64,000 nucleotides of DNA from Streptomyces fragilis (GCF_003112515.1 NZ_BEVZ01000010.1:62001-126000), one strand, 5' to 3'; positions 7,251-15,924 are shown, numbered from the stretch's first letter. Numbers and translations are program-made. Notes: a model not told the origin generated them from the letters alone.

Positions 7251-8354
7251 ATGACCGGACCCACCCCCGAGACCCCCGCTCATGGTCCTCAGCGGGCAGC
7301 GGGCGTACCGCTCATCGTGACCGAGGACCCGCTGCTCCTCGACGATCTGCTGAGGCTGTGCGCCGCGGCCGGGGCGACCCCGGAAGTGCATCCGGGGCCG
7401 CCCGGCAGGCGCTCCGTGTGGGAGGGCGCGCCGCTCGTCCTGATCGGGGACGACGCCGCCCGCCGGGTACGGGGCGCACCGCGCAGACCGGGCGTGGTCC
7501 TGGTCGGGCGGGACCAGGACGACCCGGGGGTGTGGCGTCACGCCGTCGAGATCGGCGCCGACCACGTGCTGGTTCTGCCGGACGGCGAACAGTGGCTCAC
7601 GGACCGGATCGCCGACGTCGTGGAGGGCGTGGGCCGCCCCGCCCTGACGGTCGGAGTCATCGGCGGCCGGGGCGGCGCCGGAGCCTCGACGCTGGCCTGC
7701 GCGCTGGCCGTCACCTCCGCCCGCTGCGGGGTGCGCACACTTCTGGTGGACGCCGACCCCCTGGGCGGAGGGCTGGACGTGCTGCTGGGCGGCGAGGCCG
7801 CCGAAGGGCTGCGCTGGCCCGCCTTCGCCACTTCGCGCGGCCGGCTGGGCGGCGGGGCGCTCGAGGAGTCGTTGCCCAGCCTTCACTCGCTACGGGTGCT
7901 GAGTTGGGACCGCGGCGACTGCGTGCACGTTCCCCCGGACGCGGTGCGTGCCGTGCTGGCCGCGGCCCGGCGAGGCGGTGGCGCGGTGGTGGTGGACCTG
8001 CCCCGGAGGGTCGACGAGGGCGTCGCCGAGATCCTGGCGCAGCTGGACCTGGGTGTGCTGGTGGTCCCCGCGGAGATCAGGGCGGTGGCCGCGGCCGGCC
8101 GCGTGGCCTCGATGGCGGGGATGGTGCTGCGGGACCTCCGGGTCGCCGTCCGGGGGCCCCATGCGCCGGGCCTCGACGGCGCGGAGGTCGCCCGGCTCCT
8201 GGGCCTGCCTCTGCTGGGAGAGGTCCCGGCCGAACCGGACCTGCGTCCGCCCGCGGCTGCCTCACTGCCTCCCGGGGCGGCGCCCCGTGCCCCGTTGAGC
8301 CGGTTCTGCCGCCAGTTCTGGGACCGCGCGGCGGCTTCGGCCGGTGGGCGATGA
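7251..8354 (+). CDS. CpaE/Ssd-like septum-site or pilus-localisation ATPase
   Basis: First gene of the Tad-like operon, 367 residues. The N-terminal 110 residues are receiver-like without clear catalytic Asp residues. The C-terminal half is a ParA/MinD-type domain with GGRGGAGASTLACAL (deviant Walker A), LLVDADPLGGGLD and VVVDLPRRVDEG. CpaE proteins place Tad pilus machinery, and the mycobacterial homologue Ssd affects septum formation. ATG 7251 has AGGAGG 8 bases upstream. It overlaps cpaF by ATGA, so the two are translationally coupled. The neighbouring HAD gene and 6C RNA are conserved companions. Confidence 0.85.
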   Translation: MTGPTPETPAHGPQRAAGVPLIVTEDPLLLDDLLRLCAAAGATPEVHPGPPGRRSVWEGAPLVLIGDDAARRVRGAPRRPGVVLVGRDQDDPGVWRHAVEIGADHVLVLPDGEQWLTDRIADVVEGVGRPALTVGVIGGRGGAGASTLACALAVTSARCGVRTLLVDADPLGGGLDVLLGGEAAEGLRWPAFATSRGRLGGGALEESLPSLHSLRVLSWDRGDCVHVPPDAVRAVLAAARRGGGAVVVDLPRRVDEGVAEILAQLDLGVLVVPAEIRAVAAAGRVASMAGMVLRDLRVAVRGPHAPGLDGAEVARLLGLPLLGEVPAEPDLRPPAAASLPPGAAPRAPLSRFCRQFWDRAAASAGGR

Positions 8355-9625
8355 GCGCCCGGGGCCGGCACGGCGCCCCTCGGGACGCCGTGCCGACGGG
8401 AGACCTGATCGACGGAGTGCGCCGCTGGCTCGCCGAGAGCGGAGCCGACCCCACCCCGGCCCGGGTCGCGCAGGCGCTGCGTGAGCGGGGCGGCCGGGTC
8501 CTCGGTGACGAGGAGGTGCTGGGCGCGGCGGTGCGGCTGCGCTCCGAACTGGTGGGAAGCGGGCCGCTGGAGCCGCTGCTCGCGGACCCCGAGGTGACCG
8601 ACGTCCTGGTGTCCGCGCCGGACCGGGTGTGGGTGGACCGAGGCACGGGGCTGGAGCTGACCGGCGTCGCCTTCCCGGACGCCGCCGCGGTGCGCCGCCT
8701 GGCCCAGCGGCTGGCCTCCGTCGCCGGACGCCGTCTCGACGACGCCCGACCCTGGGTGGACGCGCGGCTGCCCGACGGGACGCGGCTGCACGCGGTGCTC
8801 CCGCCGGTCGCGGTGAGCTGTGCCTGCCTGTCGCTGCGGGTGGTCCGTCCGCGCGCCTTCACCCTCGGCGAGCTGACCGGCGCCGGGATGCTGCCGCCCA
8901 GCGGGGAGGGGGTGCTGCGGGCCCTGGTGGACGCCCGGCTGTCCTTCCTGATCAGCGGGGGTACCGGTACCGGCAAGACCACGCTGCTCAGCGCGCTGCT
9001 GGGCCTCGCCGGCCCGGCCGAGCGGATCGTGCTGGCCGAGGACTCGGCGGAGCTGCGGCCCGAGCATCCCCACGTCGTCCGGCTGGAGAGCAGGCCGGCG
9101 AACCAGGAGGGCGCCGGGCTCGTGACCCTCGAGGACCTGGTGCGGCAGGCGCTCAGGATGCGGCCCGACCGACTGGTGGTGGGCGAGGTGCGCGGCGCCG
9201 AGGTGGTGCATCTGCTGGCCGCGCTCAACACGGGCCACAGCGGGTGCGGGACGGTGCACGCCAACGCGGCGGCGGACGTCCCGGCCCGGCTGGAGGCCCT
9301 GGGGACGGCTGCCGGCCTGGACCGGGCGGCACTGCACAGCCAGCTCGCCGCCGCGTTGTCCGTGGTGATCCACCTCGTGCGTGATCGCGGCGGACGCCGT
9401 CGGATCGCCGAGGTCCGGGTGCTGGAGCGCGACTCCGCCGGGCTGGTGAGGACGGTGCCCGCCCTGCGGTGGAGCGAGCGGGCCTTCGTTCCGCAGCCCG
9501 GGTGGGAGCGCCTGGTGCGACTGCTGGACGCCGGGGCTCCGGGCGGTGCGGAAGAGCAGGCGGAGTCGGCGGAGCAGTGTGCGGACCTCGCACCGGAGCG
9601 GGCCGGCCTGGGGGAGGCGTGGTGA
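8351..9625 (+). CDS. CpaF/TadA secretion ATPase
   Basis: Cytoplasmic type II/IV secretion ATPase of 424 residues that powers Tad/Flp pilus assembly. It shows Walker A GGTGTGKTTLLSALL, Asp box LAEDSAELRPEHPH, Walker B region PDRLVVGEVRGAEV and His box LNTGHSGCGTVHANAA in canonical order. The N-terminal 130 residues carry VTDVLVSAPDRVWVDRG, typical of CpaF. ATG 8351 overlaps the cpaE-like stop (ATGA), and its stop overlaps the tadB GTG. Length and motifs are normal for the family. Confidence 0.93.
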   Translation: MSARGRHGAPRDAVPTGDLIDGVRRWLAESGADPTPARVAQALRERGGRVLGDEEVLGAAVRLRSELVGSGPLEPLLADPEVTDVLVSAPDRVWVDRGTGLELTGVAFPDAAAVRRLAQRLASVAGRRLDDARPWVDARLPDGTRLHAVLPPVAVSCACLSLRVVRPRAFTLGELTGAGMLPPSGEGVLRALVDARLSFLISGGTGTGKTTLLSALLGLAGPAERIVLAEDSAELRPEHPHVVRLESRPANQEGAGLVTLEDLVRQALRMRPDRLVVGEVRGAEVVHLLAALNTGHSGCGTVHANAAADVPARLEALGTAAGLDRAALHSQLAAALSVVIHLVRDRGGRRRIAEVRVLERDSAGLVRTVPALRWSERAFVPQPGWERLVRLLDAGAPGGAEEQAESAEQCADLAPERAGLGEAW

Positions 9626-10593
9626 CCGTCGTCGCCGCGGGAGCGGGCGCAGCGGACGGGGCGGTCGCGGTGGCCACGGCGTGTGCGGCGTGTGCGGCGG
9701 CGGGCGTCTGGTGGTGGCCGGGAGCCCGGTCGCAGGCTCCTCGGGCACGAGCCATGGTGCGGGCGGCCCGGATGCGCTCTGGCGCCCTGGACGAGGGAAC
9801 AGGTCCGGTGGGCACGCCTGACCGGCTTCAGGAGCCCGCCCCGTGGTGGGGCGTTCTGACCGGACAGGTTCTCGATCAAAGTCTCCGGGCGCGCGGGCGT
9901 CGGCCAGGGACCGAGTGGTGGGCTGCGGCGGCCGGGGGAGCGGTGGCGCTGCTGGGAGCGTCGCCCATCCCCGCGGTGTTGGGCATGGCGGCCGTGCCGA
10001 TCGTGCGGAGGCTGCGGCGCGCCTCCGATGTTCGGGAGGAACACGACCGGCGGGCCGAGGCGGTGATCGCCCTGTGCGGTGCGCTGGCGGGCGAGGTGCG
10101 CGCAGGCCGGCAGCCGGGTGAGGCATTGACCCTGGTGCTGCGCGGTCAGGGCGGCGGCGTGCTCGACGGCGCTCTCGCCCCGGCGGTGGCTGCCGCGCGC
10201 TTCGGCGGTGATGTGGCCACGGCCCTGACAGGTGCCTCGCGTGCTCCGGGGGCGGAAGGGCTGCGCGGACTGGCGGCGTGCTGGCGGGTGGCGGTGGACC
10301 GTGGCGCGGGACTCGCCGACGGTCTGGAGCGGCTCGACGCGGCTCTGCGGTCGGAGCGTGACCGGCGCGCCGACCTCCGGTCCCAGCTGGCGGGCGCCAG
10401 AGCCACCACCGTGATGCTCGCCGGGCTGCCCGTCCTCGGCCTGCTCCTCGGCACGGCGATGGGAGCCGACCCGCTGCGGATCCTCCTGCACACCGGGGCG
10501 GGGCTCGCGTGCCTCGCCGTGGGCGGGGTGCTGGAGGCGGCGGGCGTGTGGTGGGCGTCGCGCATCGTGCGCGGGGCGGAGGCGGGGGCATGA
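9622..10593 (+). CDS. TadB-like type II secretion F-domain membrane protein
   Basis: Polytopic platform protein of 323 residues. Hydrophobic segments lie near the N-terminus, around residues 95-120, and at the C-terminus (LAGLPVLGLLLGTAMG and a following helix). Between them is the cytoplasmic F domain (CGALAGEVRAGRQPGEAL). TadB and TadC together form the inner-membrane platform that CpaF drives. GTG 9622 overlaps the cpaF stop (GTGA) and has GGGGAGG just upstream. The stop overlaps the ATG of tadC. Confidence 0.85.
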   Translation: MTVVAAGAGAADGAVAVATACAACAAAGVWWWPGARSQAPRARAMVRAARMRSGALDEGTGPVGTPDRLQEPAPWWGVLTGQVLDQSLRARGRRPGTEWWAAAAGGAVALLGASPIPAVLGMAAVPIVRRLRRASDVREEHDRRAEAVIALCGALAGEVRAGRQPGEALTLVLRGQGGGVLDGALAPAVAAARFGGDVATALTGASRAPGAEGLRGLAACWRVAVDRGAGLADGLERLDAALRSERDRRADLRSQLAGARATTVMLAGLPVLGLLLGTAMGADPLRILLHTGAGLACLAVGGVLEAAGVWWASRIVRGAEAGA

Positions 10594-11372
10594 CCTGGCC
10601 GGGTGTCGTGACGGCGCTGGGGATGACGACCGCCCTGGGCTGGGCGGCCGGTGAGATCGCCGTACGCCGTGGTGCGGTGCGTGCCCGCCGTCGGGCGGCC
10701 GCGCTGCTGGGGAGACCTGCCGGGCCGCCGCCCGCCGCGCGGTGGCGGTGGCCGCCCGGCGGGACGACGAGGCGTCGGGCGGCGGTCATGGGCGCGGCCG
10801 TCCTGGGCTGGCTGCTCGTCGGAGGACTGCCGGGTCTGGCGGTGGGCGTGGTGTCCGGGCTCCTTCTGGAGCGACGACTCGGACGGCAGGCCGCCCAGGA
10901 GGCCGCTGCGGATCATGGAGCCGCCCAGGCGGCCCGGCAGCTGCCGCTCGCGGCCGACCTGCTGGCCGCGTGCGTCGAGGCCGGGGCCGAGCCCGTGCTC
11001 GCCGCCCGGGCCGTCGGCGAGGCGCTCGGCGGGCCGCTGGGAGAACGGCTGGCACAGGGTGCGGCCGAGGTCCGGCTCGGGGGTGACGCGGCCGACGCCT
11101 GGCGGCGTCTGGCCGCCGTGCCGGGTGCGGCACCCCTCGCCCGGCTCATCGAGCGGGCGGGTGAGTCGGGCCTGCCGGCGGCGGCCCCGGCCGCCCGGCT
11201 GGCCGCCGAGGCCCGCGCGGCGGGAGACCGGGCCGCCACCGCGCGGGCCCGCAGAGCGGGTGTGCTGATCACCGGGCCGGTGGGTCTCTGCTTCCTCCCG
11301 GCCTTCATCGCGATCGGTGTGCTCCCGGTGGTCGTCGGCCTGGCGGACGGCGCGCTCGGCGGCGGCCCGTGA
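10590..11372 (+). CDS. TadC-like type II secretion F-domain membrane protein
   Basis: Second platform protein, 260 residues. Helices lie at the N-terminus and around residues 68-92 (VMGAAVLGWLLVGGLPGLAVG), followed by an F domain (LPLAADLLAACVEAGAEPVLAARAVGEAL) and a C-terminal hairpin of helices (GPVGLCFLPAFIAIGVLPVVVG). ATG 10590 overlaps the tadB stop. It is followed by a 78-base gap with a stable hairpin before the pilin gene, the first break in coupling within the operon. Confidence 0.85.
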   Translation: MTWPGVVTALGMTTALGWAAGEIAVRRGAVRARRRAAALLGRPAGPPPAARWRWPPGGTTRRRAAVMGAAVLGWLLVGGLPGLAVGVVSGLLLERRLGRQAAQEAAADHGAAQAARQLPLAADLLAACVEAGAEPVLAARAVGEALGGPLGERLAQGAAEVRLGGDAADAWRRLAAVPGAAPLARLIERAGESGLPAAAPAARLAAEARAAGDRAATARARRAGVLITGPVGLCFLPAFIAIGVLPVVVGLADGALGGGP

Positions 11373-11388
11373 GCAGGCGCCCGAGGAC

Positions 11389-11410
11389 TCCGCCGCACGG
11401 GTGCGGCGGA
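11389..11410 (+). promoter_or_regulatory. Intra-operon hairpin before the pilin gene
   Basis: Perfect 9-base stem TCCGCCGCA / TGCGGCGGA with a CGGG loop between tadC and the pilin gene, no T-tract. It may be an RNA-processing or stability element that lets the small pilin mRNA reach higher levels than the platform genes. Confidence 0.5.
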
Positions 11411-11450
11411 CATCGAGGAAACCAAGGAAACGAACGACCTGGAGGTCGGA

Positions 11451-11678
11451 ATGCGCAACATGACGGGACGAGCACGTCGGCTGCGGGACGGGCTGCTGTA
11501 CCTGGTCCGCAGGGTCGACAGGGCTCATCGGGACGCGGGCATGGTCACGTCCGAGTACGCGATGGGCATCGTGGCCGCCGTCGCCTTCGCGGCGGTGCTC
11601 TACAAGGTGGTGACCAGTGGTCAGGTCGACGCCGAACTGCAGGGACTGGTGAAGAAGGCGCTCGATGGAGGGCCATGA
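11451..11678 (+). CDS. DUF4244 Flp-type pilin
   Basis: Small 75-residue candidate pilin subunit. A basic N-terminus ending near residue 29 leads to GMVTSEYAMGIVAAVAFAAV, with the conserved Glu-Tyr pair and a single hydrophobic helix, as in Flp/type IVb pilins cleaved by a prepilin peptidase after Gly. The start ATG 11451 has GGAGG 5 bases upstream, the best ribosome-binding site in the operon. The 3' end overlaps the TadE-like gene by 14 bases. No prepilin peptidase gene is visible in the window. Confidence 0.8.
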   Translation: MRNMTGRARRLRDGLLYLVRRVDRAHRDAGMVTSEYAMGIVAAVAFAAVLYKVVTSGQVDAELQGLVKKALDGGP

Positions 11679-12045
11679 CGACGCCCGCCCGGCGCGGGAC
11701 CGGCAGAGCGGGATGGTCACGGCGGAGACAGCCGTCACCCTGCCGGTGCTGGTCCTCTTCGGGGTGGCGCTGGTGTGGGCCTTGATGGCGACCGCCGCGC
11801 AGATCCAGTGCGTGGATGCGGCCCGGGCCGGCGCCCGGGCCGCTGCCCGCCAGGACCCCGAGGACGCGGTCCTCGCCGTCGCCCGGCGCAGCGCGCCGGA
11901 GGGAGCGAGCGTGACCGTGGGACGGAGCGGTGGCCTCGTACGGGTACGGGTGGTGGCCCACCCGCCGGGCGCCGGCGCTCTGCCGTTCGAGGTGCGGCAC
12001 GAGGCGGTCGCGCTGGCCGAGGAGACCGTCGGGGCCGGGCGGTGA
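11665..12045 (+). CDS. TadE-like pseudopilin
   Basis: Pilus-assembly protein of 126 residues with a single N-terminal helix. GMVTAETAVTLPVLVLFGVALVW has the TadE pattern of Gly, Glu at +5 and a hydrophobic stretch. The rest is a short extracytoplasmic domain (VDAARAGARAAARQDPEDAV). The start overlaps the pilin gene by 14 bases and the stop overlaps the next gene by GTGA, so all three should be translated together. Confidence 0.8.
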   Translation: MEGHDDARPARDRQSGMVTAETAVTLPVLVLFGVALVWALMATAAQIQCVDAARAGARAAARQDPEDAVLAVARRSAPEGASVTVGRSGGLVRVRVVAHPPGAGALPFEVRHEAVALAEETVGAGR

Positions 12046-12878
12046 GGAGCCGAAGCGTGAGCGATCGGGGGCCGAGAGGCCCAGGTGGGTGGGGTCGCAG
12101 GGTGAAAGGCCCAGGTGGGTGGGGTCGGACGGTGAGGGGCCTGGGTGTGTGGGGCCGACGGGTGAGAGGCCAGGGTGTGAGCGGTCAGAGGGCGAGAGGC
12201 CCGGGAGTGGGGGGCCCGGGGATGAGAGGCCTGGGCGTGTGGGGCAGCCGGAGGGTCAGGCGCCCGGGCGTGAACGGCCGGGACGACGGGGGCCGCGGCG
12301 GGAGAGGCCGGGGCGACCGCGGGTCGGCCACGATCTGGGCGGGCGGGATTCTGGCCGCCCTCTGCGTGGTCTTCGCGGCGGTGCTCGCCATGGGGGAGGC
12401 GGTGGTGGTGCGGCACCGCGCCGCGGCCGCCGCCGATCTGGCGGCGCTGGCGGCGGCACGGCACTGGCCCGACGGCACGACGGCCGCCTGCGCCCCGGCC
12501 GACCGGGTGGCACGGGCCCAGCGGGCGCGGCTCGTCAGGTGCGAGATCGCTGGTGAGGTGGCCGACGTCGTCGCGGAGGCCGGCCACGGTCCCTTCACGG
12601 CGCAGTCCCGTGCCAGAGCCGGGCCGTCGGCTCCCGACCCGTCCCCCGGGTGGCGCACCCGGCCCGCCTGGCTCCGGCCCACCCACCGGGGACGCGCCCG
12701 CCCCGCCCAGCCCCGCCCGGCCCGCCGACCGGGGACGCGACCAGACCGCCTGACTCCGCCCGCCCGTCCGGGATGTGCCCGGCTCGGCCCCCCCGCTGGG
12801 GACACGCCTGGATCGCCCGCACCGCCCCGCCCACCGGGCAGGCGGCCCGGCCGACCGCCCACGCCGGACGCACGGTGA
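12042..12878 (+). CDS. TadG/TadE-like protein with N-terminal decapeptide repeats
   Basis: Member of the helicase/secretion-neighbourhood TadE-like group, 278 residues from GTG 12042, which overlaps the upstream stop (GTGA). Residues 11-80 are seven degenerate 10-residue repeats of the type VRGxGVWGRR, then a Gly/Arg-rich linker. The core is GSATIWAGGILAALCVVFAA, one membrane helix, and the conserved AADLAALAAARHW segment. After about residue 195 a long Pro/Arg-rich tail replaces the short end usual in relatives. A start at GTG 12269 would drop the repeats and leave a normal-looking protein. Coding of the repeat part and tail is inference from the frame; the core is firm. Confidence 0.7.
   Translation: MRSRSVSDRGPRGPGGWGRRVKGPGGWGRTVRGLGVWGRRVRGQGVSGQRARGPGVGGPGMRGLGVWGSRRVRRPGVNGRDDGGRGGRGRGDRGSATIWAGGILAALCVVFAAVLAMGEAVVVRHRAAAAADLAALAAARHWPDGTTAACAPADRVARAQRARLVRCEIAGEVADVVAEAGHGPFTAQSRARAGPSAPDPSPGWRTRPAWLRPTHRGRARPAQPRPARRPGTRPDRLTPPARPGCARLGPPAGDTPGSPAPPRPPGRRPGRPPTPDAR
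12072..12281 (+). repeat. Seven degenerate 30-bp tandem repeats
   Basis: Units begin at 12072, 12102, 12132, 12162, 12192, 12222 and 12252. Approximate consensus is GTGAGAGGCC then CNGGGTGTGT then GGGGTCGNGG. Thirty bases keep the frame and encode a Gly/Arg/Trp-rich decapeptide. Units 2-4 are most alike; the ends are worn. Confidence 0.85.
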
Positions 12879-12924
12879 CGCGGCCGGTCCCCGGCCAACC
12901 GGCGGGCCGCGTCCGGGCGCCGGG

Positions 12925-15471
12925 TCAGTCTCCGGGACCGGTGCGCGGGTCCGTCCCCGCATCGTCCTCCGTGGCCGTGGCCGCCGCCGACCGGTCGCCC
13001 GCTCCGCCGTCCCCGTCGGCCCGGCCCGGCGCCCCGCGGAGCAGTTCGCCCAGCAGCCGTACGGCTCCCCGCTTGTGCAGCGGCTCGTTCCCGTTGCCGC
13101 ACTTGGGGGACTGGATGCAGGACGGACACCCCGCCTCGCACTCGCAGGACCCGATGGCCTCGCGGGTCGCCCGCAGCCACTCCGCCGCGGTGTGGAAGGC
13201 GCGCTCGGCGAACCCGGCGCCACCCGGATGGCCGTCGTAGACGAACACCGTGGGCAGCAGCGTGTCCGGGTGGAGCGGGACGGAGACGCCGCCGATGTCC
13301 CAGCGGTCGCAGGTGGCGAACAGGGGCAGCATGCCGATCGAGGCGTGCTCGGCGGCGTGCAGGGACCCGCCGAGGATCTCGGGCGTGATGCGCGCCGCGT
13401 CCAGCTGGTCCTCCGTGACGGTCCACCAGACGGCGCGGGTCCGCAGCGTGCGGGGCGGCAGGTCCAGCTTGGTCTCGCCCAGCACCTCGCCGGTGATCAG
13501 CCGGCGCCGCAGGTAGGAGACCACCTGGTTGGTGACCTCCACCGACCCGAAGCACAGGCGGCCGTCGCCCCAGGGGATCTCGGTGTCGGTGGCGAGGACG
13601 GAGATGGCCGTGGTGTCCCGGGCGACCGTGGTGTACGGCGGGTCGGCCCTCTCGACCAGGGCGACGGACGTCTCCAGGTCGAGCTCTCGGACCACGTAGG
13701 TGAGTCCCCGGTGGAGGTGGACCGCGCCCTCGTGGACCGCGGTGTGGGCGGCCCCCGCGTCGACGGTGCCCAGGAGACGGCCGGTGTCCGCCTCCACCAC
13801 CTGGACCGGGCGGCCGCCCGCGCCCCGGATGTCGGCGAGGTCCGCCGCCCGCTCCCGCCGCGTCCAGTGCCACGCCCGGGCGCGACGTCGCAGCAGCTGC
13901 GCCGTCTCCAGCTGCGGCATCAGGTCAGCGGTCGCCGGGCCGAAGAGCGCGAGGTCCTCGTCGGTCAGCGGAAGCTCGGCCGCCGCGGCGCACAGGTGCG
14001 GGGCGAGCACGTACGGGTTGTCCGGGTCGAGGACGGTGGACTCCACCGGACGGTCGAACAGGGCCTCCGGATGGTGCACCAGGAAGGTGTCCAGCGGATC
14101 GTCACGGGCCACCAGAACGGCCAGCGCGCCCTGGCCGGTCCGGCCCGCCCGGCCGGCCTGCTGCCAGAGGGAGGCACGGGTGCCGGGATAGCCGCAGATG
14201 ACCACGGCGTCGAGGCCGGAGACGTCCACGCCGAGTTCCAGCGCGGTGGTCGCGGCGAGCCCCAGCAGCTCTCCGGAGTGGAGCGCGCGCTCCAGCGCGC
14301 GCCGTTCCTCCGGCAGATAACCACCCCGGTAGGCCGCGACACGCCCGGCCAGAGAACGATCTTTTTCGGCCAGCCGCTCCTGTGTGATCACGGAGATCAG
14401 CTCGGCGCCGCGCCTCGAACGGACGAAGGCCACGGTCCGCACACCCTGCAGGGTGAGGGAGGTGAGCAGGTCGGCCGTCTCGGCGGTCGCGGTGCGGCGG
14501 ACGGGCGCGCCCTTCTCGCCCTGCAGGTCGGTCAGCGGCGGCTCCCACAGCGCGAACACCAGTTCACCGCGCGGCGAGGCGTCGTCGGCCACCTCGATCA
14601 CCGGCAGGCCGGTGAGCCGCCGGGCCGCCTCGGCCGGTTCCGCGGCGGTGGCGCTGGCCAGCAGGAACACCGGGGAGGACCCGTATCGGGCACAGAGCCT
14701 GCGCAGCCGGCGCAGCACCTGGGCCACGTGCGAACCGAAGACCCCGCGGTAGGTGTGGCATTCGTCGATCACCACGTACCGCAGCGCCCGCAGGAAGGAG
14801 GACCAGCGGGGATGGGAGGGGAGGACGCCGCGGTGCAGCATGTCCGGATTGGTCAGCACGTAGTTGGCGTACTGCCGGACCCACTCGCGTTCCTCGACCG
14901 GTGTGTCGCCGTCGTACACGGCCGGCCGGACCTTCGTCCCCAGAGGGCCGGCGAGCTCCTTGACGGCGCGGTGCTGGTCGGCGGCGAGGGCCTTGGTGGG
15001 AGCCAGGTACAGGGCGGTCGCGCCACGTCCGTTGGGCGCCTCCGCGCCGTCCAGGAGGGCGGAGAGGACGGGCACCAGATAGGCCAGCGACTTGCCCGAC
15101 GCGGTGCCGGTGGCGACCACGACCGACTCGCCGTCCAGAGCGTGCTCGGCCACTCGTGCCTGGTGGGCCCAGGGGTGCTCGATGCCGTGCTCCCGGACCG
15201 CCGCGAGAACTTCTTCACGGATCTCGTGCGGCCAGACGGCATGCCGACCCGCCCGAGGGGGCAGGTGCTCCGTATGAGTGATGCGCGCAGCACGATCCTG
15301 GCCCCCGGCGAGCCGGTCCAGAATCGTGTCCGGCGAGGGGCGGGAAGCAGTGTCCGTCCGGGTTCGACCGGATCGGTGATTCTCAGCCATCGGCACCGAG
15401 TGTGTCACCGGCTGGAAGGACAATGGACCCAAGGCGTCGTGCGCGCCTGCCGGTAAGTGATTGAATGCCAT
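12925..15471 (-). CDS. DEAD/DEAH-box helicase with C-terminal zinc-binding domain
   Basis: Superfamily 2 helicase of 848 residues, related to the MrfA/Hrq1-type group with a DUF1998 C-terminus. VVATGTASGKSLAY is Walker A, VVIDECHTYRG is the DEVH-type Walker B, LLASATAAEP is motif III, and QQAGRAGRTGQG is motif VI. Near the C-terminus CECEAGCPSC and PKCGNGNEPL supply a four-Cys cluster. Codon 6 is TTA (15454-15456), so translation may depend on the bldA tRNA. ATG 15471 lacks a clear ribosome-binding site; an in-frame ATG at 15390 would skip the TTA codon. It is divergent from bldG with 79 bases between starts. Confidence 0.9.
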   Translation of the reverse strand: MAFNHLPAGAHDALGPLSFQPVTHSVPMAENHRSGRTRTDTASRPSPDTILDRLAGGQDRAARITHTEHLPPRAGRHAVWPHEIREEVLAAVREHGIEHPWAHQARVAEHALDGESVVVATGTASGKSLAYLVPVLSALLDGAEAPNGRGATALYLAPTKALAADQHRAVKELAGPLGTKVRPAVYDGDTPVEEREWVRQYANYVLTNPDMLHRGVLPSHPRWSSFLRALRYVVIDECHTYRGVFGSHVAQVLRRLRRLCARYGSSPVFLLASATAAEPAEAARRLTGLPVIEVADDASPRGELVFALWEPPLTDLQGEKGAPVRRTATAETADLLTSLTLQGVRTVAFVRSRRGAELISVITQERLAEKDRSLAGRVAAYRGGYLPEERRALERALHSGELLGLAATTALELGVDVSGLDAVVICGYPGTRASLWQQAGRAGRTGQGALAVLVARDDPLDTFLVHHPEALFDRPVESTVLDPDNPYVLAPHLCAAAAELPLTDEDLALFGPATADLMPQLETAQLLRRRARAWHWTRRERAADLADIRGAGGRPVQVVEADTGRLLGTVDAGAAHTAVHEGAVHLHRGLTYVVRELDLETSVALVERADPPYTTVARDTTAISVLATDTEIPWGDGRLCFGSVEVTNQVVSYLRRRLITGEVLGETKLDLPPRTLRTRAVWWTVTEDQLDAARITPEILGGSLHAAEHASIGMLPLFATCDRWDIGGVSVPLHPDTLLPTVFVYDGHPGGAGFAERAFHTAAEWLRATREAIGSCECEAGCPSCIQSPKCGNGNEPLHKRGAVRLLGELLRGAPGRADGDGGAGDRSAAATATEDDAGTDPRTGPGD

Positions 15472-15550
15472 CGCGGCTGGCGAACAGTCCCGGGGATTCC
15501 GCCAGGTGTCCCGAGGGACGACCGCTCGATAGCAAGGTGCTGGAGGATCC

Positions 15551-15892
15551 GTGGACCTGTCCCTGTCGACCCGTACCGTCGGCGATCGCACGGTCGTCGA
15601 GGTCGGTGGCGAAATCGACGTATATACCGCGCCCAAGCTGCGCGAGCAGCTGGTCGAGCTGGTGAACGACGGGAGCTTCCACCTCGTCGTCGACATGGAG
15701 GGCGTGGACTTCCTCGACTCCACCGGGCTCGGCGTGCTGGTCGGTGGCCTGAAGCGGGTGCGTGCCCATGAGGGCTCGCTCCGTCTGGTGTGCAACCAGG
15801 AGCGCATTTTGAAGATTTTCCGGATCACCGGCCTGACCAAGGTCTTCCCGATCCACACGTCGGTCGAGGAAGCGGTCGCGGCCACCGACTGA
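15551..15892 (+). CDS. bldG: BldG anti-sigma factor antagonist
   Basis: STAS-domain anti-anti-sigma factor of 113 residues, the length of S. coelicolor BldG. It is required in Streptomyces for aerial growth and antibiotic production, and switches partner by phosphorylation. The phosphorylatable serine is Ser57 in [18 protein letters not shown] 15551 has GGAGG 4 bases upstream. It is followed by a strong hairpin and then the anti-sigma-like gene. In S. coelicolor bldG is transcribed both alone and together with the downstream gene. The divergent neighbour is a TTA-containing helicase. Confidence 0.95.
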
Positions 15893-15898
15893 CAAGCG

Positions 15899-15924
15899 CC
15901 GCCCCGGGCCTCGGCCCGGGGCGG
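15899..15924 (+). terminator. Partial terminator between bldG and the anti-sigma gene
   Basis: Near-continuous 12-base arms (CCGCCCCGGGCC / GGCCCGGGGCGG) with a TC loop, 6 bases after the bldG stop. It explains how a bldG-only transcript could form while some transcription reads on. Confidence 0.65.

Noticed and set aside
12072..12281. Could the 30-bp repeats be a CRISPR or an intergenic satellite?
   Set aside because: No spacers. They keep a single frame that continues into the TadG-like core, so a coding repeat is more likely, although the start remains open.
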